NCBI RefSeq assembly: GCF_009769385.1
Contig: NZ_VKAB01000061.1
Location: forward strand, 1-37,195
Direction: 5' to 3'
DNA length: 37,195 nucleotides
Source of the DNA: Saccharothrix deserti
GTDB lineage: Bacteria > Actinomycetota > Actinomycetes > Mycobacteriales > Pseudonocardiaceae
Below, piece by piece: positions 32,582-37,195 of the stretch (position 1 is its first letter; each line of letters starts with the position of its first letter). Position numbers and translations under genes: made by a program. The notes beneath the pieces were generated by a model, which worked only from the letters and a program-made list of their open reading frames with translations, did no database searches and had not been told where the DNA came from.

Positions 32582-33763
32582 TCAGGCGAAGAACCCGACC
32601 GCCTTGAATGCCGCGCGTGCGATCGGCGTGCCGAGCAGCGCCGGGATCGTGGTTTCACCGCCGAGGTACGCGTCGACCCTGCGCCACACCGGCGGGAAGG
32701 CGGTCAGCGCGGTGTGGACGCCCCCGGGGCGCTTGGTGAAGACGTTCATGACCTTGCGGGAGGCGAGCATCTCGACCCCCAGGGTGGAGCGCACCGCATC
32801 GGAGTAGGTAGCGCGCGCCCGCTCCAGGTCCACCGGGTGCCCCGCCCGCGCGATCTCCGCGGCCGCAACGCCTGCCCACGCTCCCGAGCGCAGCGCGAAG
32901 GAGATGCCCTCCCTGGACCACGGGTCGCACAGCCCCGCGGCGTCGCCGGCCACGATCGTGCGGCCGCGTGCCAGCGGTGAGTCGGGACGGCGGCACTTCG
33001 TCAGGTGCCCCGTGTCGTGCAGCGGGGTCAGGTGCGCCAAGCCGTGGCGTTCCAGGAACTCCCGCATGTAGGCCCTCGTGGCATCGCCCTGCCCGCGTGC
33101 GGCGACCACACCGGCCGTGCAGATGTCGCCCTTGGGGAAGACCCACCCGAACGAGCCGGGCAACGGTCCCCACTCCATCAGCATGCGGCCACGCCACTTC
33201 GCCGCGTCGCGCGGGTCGACCGGAACCTCGACCTCCAGCGCCAGGTCCACCTGTTCACAGCACACACCGACGTGACGGCTCACCCGCCCGGCGCTGCCGT
33301 CGGCGCCCACCACCGCGCGTGCGCGGATCCGTTCGCCCTCGCCGGTGCGCACGACGACCTCGCCGGCCCCGTCCTCCAACGCCGCCACGGCGGTCCGGTC
33401 CCGCACCAGGGCACCGGCCTCGGCGGCCGCCTTGGTGAGCGCGGCGTCCAACTCGTCGCGGAACACCATCTTGCACCGCACCGCCGTGGTGCAGCCGACG
33501 GTGCGTTCACGACGCCCCCTCAGCCCGAAGGTGACCGAGTCGATCTCGTCGCGGACCGTGACGCCGAGCCCGGCGGGCAGGAACGCCTGCGAACACCCGA
33601 TCAGCCCGCCGCCGCAGGTCTTGTACCGCGGCACGGCGGCACGTTCGAGCAGCAGCACGCCGCACCCCGCTTCCGCCGCCACCCGGGCCGCCGTCGCCCC
33701 GGCCGGACCGGCACCAACGACCACCACGTCCCACAGCTGCCCGCCGATCCGATCCGTTGACAT
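32582..33763 (-). CDS. FAD-dependent oxidoreductase, geranylgeranyl reductase family
   Basis: 393 residues. FAD-binding VVVVGAGPAGATAARVAAEA (about 13-32), the family signature PRYKTCGGGLIG, and the second FAD motif IVAGDAAGLCDPWSREGISF define the geranylgeranyl reductase/CPH-type group. These flavoenzymes reduce isolated double bases of isoprenoid or polyene chains, and relatives act as hydroxylases in polyketide routes. ATG 33763. It precedes the PKS by 91 bp on the same strand, so co-transcription is likely. A tailoring role, reduction or oxidation of the PKS chain, is the obvious inference. No membrane anchor or signal peptide. Confidence 0.87.
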   Translation of the reverse strand: MSTDRIGGQLWDVVVVGAGPAGATAARVAAEAGCGVLLLERAAVPRYKTCGGGLIGCSQAFLPAGLGVTVRDEIDSVTFGLRGRRERTVGCTTAVRCKMVFRDELDAALTKAAAEAGALVRDRTAVAALEDGAGEVVVRTGEGERIRARAVVGADGSAGRVSRHVGVCCEQVDLALEVEVPVDPRDAAKWRGRMLMEWGPLPGSFGWVFPKGDICTAGVVAARGQGDATRAYMREFLERHGLAHLTPLHDTGHLTKCRRPDSPLARGRTIVAGDAAGLCDPWSREGISFALRSGAWAGVAAAEIARAGHPVDLERARATYSDAVRSTLGVEMLASRKVMNVFTKRPGGVHTALTAFPPVWRRVDAYLGGETTIPALLGTPIARAAFKAVGFFA

Positions 33764-34198
33764 CCGATCACCGTTCCTGAGCGAGGGTCGGACGCGACTT
33801 CGCGCCCTGCCGGAGACGAGGGTTGGGTTTTACGCGCGGTCCGGAAAGCTGCCGTTGCGCACCGCCTGGCCATCGACGCCTCGGAGACCGCGACCTGTTC
33901 GAACGTAACAACGGAATGGAGACGCACCCAGGCCGACCGACGCGATTAAGCCCGCAAGGGCCACCAAGTCGCCCTGTACGGGACTGCGACAGTCACCATG
34001 TGTGATACGGAAAGCGCAGCACTTCCGACTGGACAGCCCGATCGAGCAACCAGCTGTTGTCAATGAGCCTTTCCGCGTAACCAGGGGTGACGTTTGGGTA
34101 GCAGAGGTCTGGGCGGTGACACACCGGATTCGTTGCACCGCAACACAAAGCGCAGAACACCGGCATGAAGATGACCTTTCCGAGGGGCCTTGACCCCG
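33764..34198. other. Upstream region of the PKS operon, no gene seen
   Basis: 435 bp of somewhat lower GC than its surroundings. It should contain the promoter for the oxidoreductase-PKS operon. An 8-bp palindrome GTTCGAAC (33897-33904) is the only dyad noted. No convincing hexamers or SARP heptamer repeats were identified by eye. Confidence 0.4.
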
Positions 34199-34199
34199 G

Positions 34200-34478
34200 A
34201 TGTTGGACACCGGACACACTTGGATCCTGCTGGTTCTCAAATCCGTGGCCGACGACCTCGTGATCAACTCCGAGACGCTGCGCAACTGGATCCGGCTCGA
34301 CGACGGACGGCGCACCGGATCACTCGCCACGTCCGGGGCGAACCCGGCGGCGGTGTCGGCGCCGGGCTCACATGAGGACGAGAACGCCGCGCTGCGCAAA
34401 CGGATCCGCGAACTGGAGGAGGAACGCGACATCCCGCGCAAGGCGGCCCGCTATTTCGCCGGGGAGACGCGCTGGTGA
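34200..34478 (+). pseudogene. IS3 orfA, N-truncated
   Basis: WILLVLKSVADDLVINSETL, RNWIRLDDGRR, then after a spacer ENAALRKRIRELEEERDIPR and KAARYFAGETRW: the end of the HTH plus the leucine-zipper of IS3 OrfA. The first HTH helix and start are missing. Confidence 0.68.
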
Positions 34479-34770
34479 ACCGCTTCGGAGTTCGTCGCCG
34501 ACCATCAGCGCCGCCACGGTGTCAAGCGGTTGTGCCGGGTGATCGGCATCGCCCGGTCCAGCTATTACCACTGGCGCGCCACCGCCCCGGACCGCGCCGC
34601 CCGCGCCGCGGCGGACGGCCGCCTGGCGGGGGGCAGCCTGGCCGGAGCGATCTTCCACAGCGGTCACGGAGCCCAATACAGCTCTCGGGCGTTCGCGGAT
34701 GCCTGCCGGGACGCCGGGATGACCCAGTCCATGGGCGCCGTCGGCAGCTCGAATGACCCCGCAAACCCAG
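34475..34770 (+). pseudogene. IS3 orfB transposase, frameshifted, internally deleted, Asp to Gly
   Basis: GTG 34475 (NRF) then an extra G shifts the frame to EFVADHQRRHGVKRLCRVIG, IARSSYYHWRATAPDRAARA. After DGRLA it jumps directly to GSLAGAIFHSGHGAQYSSRA, FADACRDAGMTQSMGAVGSS. About 140 residues with the first catalytic Asp are gone. HSDHGAQY has become HSGHGAQY, losing the second Asp, and the Glu region after GSS is replaced. Triply inactivated. Confidence 0.75.
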
Positions 34771-34851
34771 CCTTGGACACCGAAAGATCCGGCTGGACAG
34801 GACAGCGCAAGGCAACTGCGTCCGGACGGTTGCCGGATGAGTTGTTCGGAC

Positions 34852-37195
34852 CTACTTCGCGGGTTCGGTGGGCTCGCGGGGCTGATCGGAGTCGCGGTCG
34901 TCGAGTGCCCCGAGTTGCCGCTGCACTCTCTGGGCGTCCTGCGTGCGGTGCTGGGCCTTGTACAGCTCCAGTGCTTCCTGCCATGCCTCGTGGGCTTGCT
35001 GATGCTGTCCGAGCGCAGCGTACGGGTGGCCGAGGTTGTCCAGGGTATCGGCAGCCAGGTCGGTGTTGCCGAGGGCGCGGAACAGGTCCAGGGCTTGCCG
35101 GTAGTGGTGGACGGCGTGATGGTGCCGACCGGTGCCGTGTTCGATCCAGCCCAGGCTGTCCAGAGTGTTCGCCTCACCCTCCGGGTTGCGGTGGCGGCGG
35201 TGCAGGGCCAGCGCGGCCTGGCAGTGGGCACGTGCGGTGTCGTAGTCGCCGAGGCGGGCGGTGTACCAGCCCATCGTGTTGAGCGAGTCTGCTTCCCACA
35301 CCGGATTGCCGATTGCGCGGTCGAGTTCCAGGGAGCGAGCAGTGCACTCCAATGCCCGCTGGTCATCGCCTTGCAGTGCCCAGAGCCGCCCAAGCTGGTA
35401 GTGGGCGATGGCCTGCTGGGTGCGCTCGCCGTGGCGCTCGGCCATGGCCAAGGCCAGGTTCAGGTGTCGGGTCGCCTTCCCGTACTGCCCCAACTCGCCG
35501 TGAGCGCGGCCGAGAAGTCGCCGGACGAGGATGCGGACGGCAGGGTCGGGCAGGTCGGCGGTGGCCTCGAGCGCGGCCTGCCACACGGAGAGATCGTCGT
35601 GGCGGCGTCCGCGCCGGGCGTGGAAAGTGCTCAGCACCCTGGCCAGTTGCCACACGGGTTCATGCCAATGGTGAGCTGCGGCGGTGCGCTGGGCGGCCAG
35701 CAGATTGGCGTGCTCGGCGGTCAGCCAGTCCAGCGCGGACGGGATGTCGGACAGCGGGTGGGGCCGGGTGCCGGGGGTGGGTGGGTCGAGCTGGATTTGC
35801 AGGGCGTGGGGGTGCAGCAGGCGGTCCGCGGTGTGGGCGGTGTGCAGGTAGAAGTCGAGCACCCGCCGCAGCGCCGCCTGCCTGCTCTCCTCGATCAGGT
35901 GCTGGTCGGCGGTAATGCCGGCGTAGCGGCGAATCAGGTCGTGCATCCGGTACCGGCCACCGGTGTCCCGGGTAAGCAGCGACGCCGCGGCCAGTGCATC
36001 CAGCACTTGTCCAGCCTGTGCCTGCGACAGACCGATGGTGTTGGCAGCGGCGGGCAAGCCGATGTCGGGGCCGGGAGCGATGCCCAGCAGTCCGAACGCG
36101 GTTTGTTGCTCGGGCCTCAACGATCGATGCGACCAGGACAACACGGTGGGCAGGCTGGCGGCGGGGTCGTCATCGACCAACGCGCCCAGTCCGAGGTCAC
36201 GCAACTCGATGACGAACTCGGCCAACGGGATGCGCCGGTGGGTGTGGGCACGGCCGGCGATGATGCTCAACGCCAGCGGGAACCCGCCGCACAATCCGAT
36301 GATCTCGTCCACCGCCGCAGCTTCCGCGGCGATCCGCGCGGCGCCGAGTCGAGCAGTGAGCAGGGCGCGGGCCTCGACGTCGGACAGGACGTCCAGTGCC
36401 AATTGGCGGGCACCGTGGCGGATGACCAGGCCGGACAGGCGGTTGCGGCTGGTCACCAGCACGGTGCAGGACTTCCCGCCAGGCAGCAGCGGCGTGACTT
36501 GGGCGGTATCGGCGGCGTTGTCCACCAAGATCAGCATTCGTCTGTCGGCCACGAGACCCCTGAACAGAGCAGCCTGGGCATGTGGATCGACTGGTAACCG
36601 GCCAGGCTCGACGCCGAGTGCATCGAGGAAGCCTCGCACCGCCACCGCCGGGTCCATCGGCTCCCCGTCGGGGCTGAACCCGCGCAGGTCCACGAACAGC
36701 TGTCCGTCGGGGAACCGGTCGAGGTGCCGGTGGGCCCAGTGCAGGGCGAACCAGGTCTTGCCGATGCCACCCGCACCGGCGATGGCGGTGATCACCACCG
36801 TGCGTCCTGGGCCAGGATCATCCAGAGCGGTCAGCGCGACGAATTCGGGGTCGCGGCCGATGAAGTGCGGCGGTGCGGCGGGCAGCTGCCGGGCAACCAC
36901 GACGGGCTCGGCCGCCGTGCCGCCAGGTGCGGCGGCGAGGGCCGGGTCGGCGGCGAGGATCTGCCGGTGCAGGTCTTGCAGCGCGGCGCCGGGGTCGGTG
37001 CCGAGTTCGTCCACCAGTCGTTCGCGGACCTTCCGGTAGTGCGCCATCGCGTCGGCGGCGCGACCGGCGCGGTAGACCGCCAGCATGTACTGGCCGGCCA
37101 CCCGCTCGTCCAACGGCCACTCGACGGTGCGGATGGTCAGATCGGCCACCAGGTCCTCGCCGTGTCCGAGCCCCAACAAGGCGTCGGTGAGGTCG
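34852..37195 (-). CDS. SARP-type regulator (BTAD end, NB-ARC, TPR), N-terminus outside window
   Basis: About 780 residues visible; the frame is open to the window edge. First comes the end of a bacterial transcriptional activation domain (DERVAGQYMLAVYRAGRAAD to LGTDPGAALQDLHRQILAAD). Then an NB-ARC ATPase with Walker A AGAGGIGKTWFALHWAHRHL, RMLILVDNAAD as Walker B and GGFPLALSIIAGRA as the GLPL motif. A C-terminal array of about six TPRs follows (YGKATRHLNLALAMAERHGE, GDYDTARAHCQAALALHRRH and similar). This is the AfsR/SARP architecture, so an N-terminal winged helix is expected just beyond 37195. It may govern the neighbouring PKS operon; no operator evidence supports that yet. Confidence 0.87.
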   Translation of the reverse strand, partial: DLTDALLGLGHGEDLVADLTIRTVEWPLDERVAGQYMLAVYRAGRAADAMAHYRKVRERLVDELGTDPGAALQDLHRQILAADPALAAAPGGTAAEPVVVARQLPAAPPHFIGRDPEFVALTALDDPGPGRTVVITAIAGAGGIGKTWFALHWAHRHLDRFPDGQLFVDLRGFSPDGEPMDPAVAVRGFLDALGVEPGRLPVDPHAQAALFRGLVADRRMLILVDNAADTAQVTPLLPGGKSCTVLVTSRNRLSGLVIRHGARQLALDVLSDVEARALLTARLGAARIAAEAAAVDEIIGLCGGFPLALSIIAGRAHTHRRIPLAEFVIELRDLGLGALVDDDPAASLPTVLSWSHRSLRPEQQTAFGLLGIAPGPDIGLPAAANTIGLSQAQAGQVLDALAAASLLTRDTGGRYRMHDLIRRYAGITADQHLIEESRQAALRRVLDFYLHTAHTADRLLHPHALQIQLDPPTPGTRPHPLSDIPSALDWLTAEHANLLAAQRTAAAHHWHEPVWQLARVLSTFHARRGRRHDDLSVWQAALEATADLPDPAVRILVRRLLGRAHGELGQYGKATRHLNLALAMAERHGERTQQAIAHYQLGRLWALQGDDQRALECTARSLELDRAIGNPVWEADSLNTMGWYTARLGDYDTARAHCQAALALHRRHRNPEGEANTLDSLGWIEHGTGRHHHAVHHYRQALDLFRALGNTDLAADTLDNLGHPYAALGQHQQAHEAWQEALELYKAQHRTQDAQRVQRQLGALDDRDSDQPREPTEPAK

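Larger units (their letters stand above)
34199..34800 (+). mobile_element. Decayed IS3-family element
   Basis: Relics of orfA and orfB follow each other with the TGGTGA overlap (34473-34478) typical of IS3 programmed frameshifting. TGTTGGACACCGGACACAC at 34201-34219 resembles a terminal repeat region. The N-terminus of orfA, the middle of orfB and the right end are lost. It differs in sequence from the element at 1-119. It sits between the PKS operon and a SARP gene. Confidence 0.7.

Overview
The window is high-GC DNA with the codon use and gene families of an actinomycete. The mix of SARP/NB-ARC/TPR regulators, HxlR, MerR and Xre regulators, imine reductase-like enzymes and a large modular-type PKS suggests a filamentous genus such as the Pseudonocardiaceae; that placement is inference. 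It reads as an accessory chromosomal region: intact catabolic, redox and regulatory genes are interleaved with an unusual number of broken genes, most reduced to one domain or less.

Left part (1-13.2 kb): the first codons of an IS3-type orfA abut an eroded formamidase (fmdA) fragment that is fused in frame to an alpha/beta hydrolase lacking its own N-terminus, followed by a DUF1097-type membrane protein. Then come a DUF3592-like membrane protein and a companion soluble protein, a GNAT acetyltransferase, an NB-ARC/TPR (STAND) protein with ten TPR-like repeats, an immunity-protein-like remnant, a Tat-type SDR with a 58-residue Tat-type mini-protein upstream, a LysR stub, and a 1073-residue SARP/NB-ARC/TPR regulator divergent from an imine-reductase-like enzyme.

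Middle (13.2-25.1 kb): a gene graveyard. Remnants of an SDR, a TPR protein, a HAD dehalogenase, a TipAS-type MerR regulator, a methyltransferase, a second SDR collapsed to about 120 bp, a DUF4184 membrane protein, a group II intron 3' tail and an mmsA 5' end sit between intact cassettes. The intact cassettes are: a frameshifted membrane protein / Xre regulator / quinone-oxidoreductase operon with a clear promoter and operator; MerR divergent from a second imine-reductase paralogue across a palindromic operator; a stand-alone trpF; HxlR divergent from an NmrA-like reductase; a P-loop kinase; and an isochorismatase-fold protein lacking the usual cysteine.

Right part (25.1-37.2 kb): a minus-strand biosynthetic locus in the order FAD oxidoreductase of the geranylgeranyl-reductase family, then one reducing type I PKS (KS-AT-DH-ER-KR-ACP, about 2069 residues, no thioesterase), then an orphan ABC-2-type permease behind a perfect 12-bp hairpin. 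The PKS reading frame is broken by one extra G in a G6 run between DH and ER. Upstream lie a decayed IS3 element with a deleted and mutated transposase and the C-terminal bulk of a second SARP/NB-ARC/TPR regulator that runs off the window. A reasonable reading is a lipid-like polyketide made iteratively, reduced by the FAD enzyme and exported or membrane-inserted with the permease; product and activity are unknown. No CRISPR array, tRNA or rRNA was recognised.
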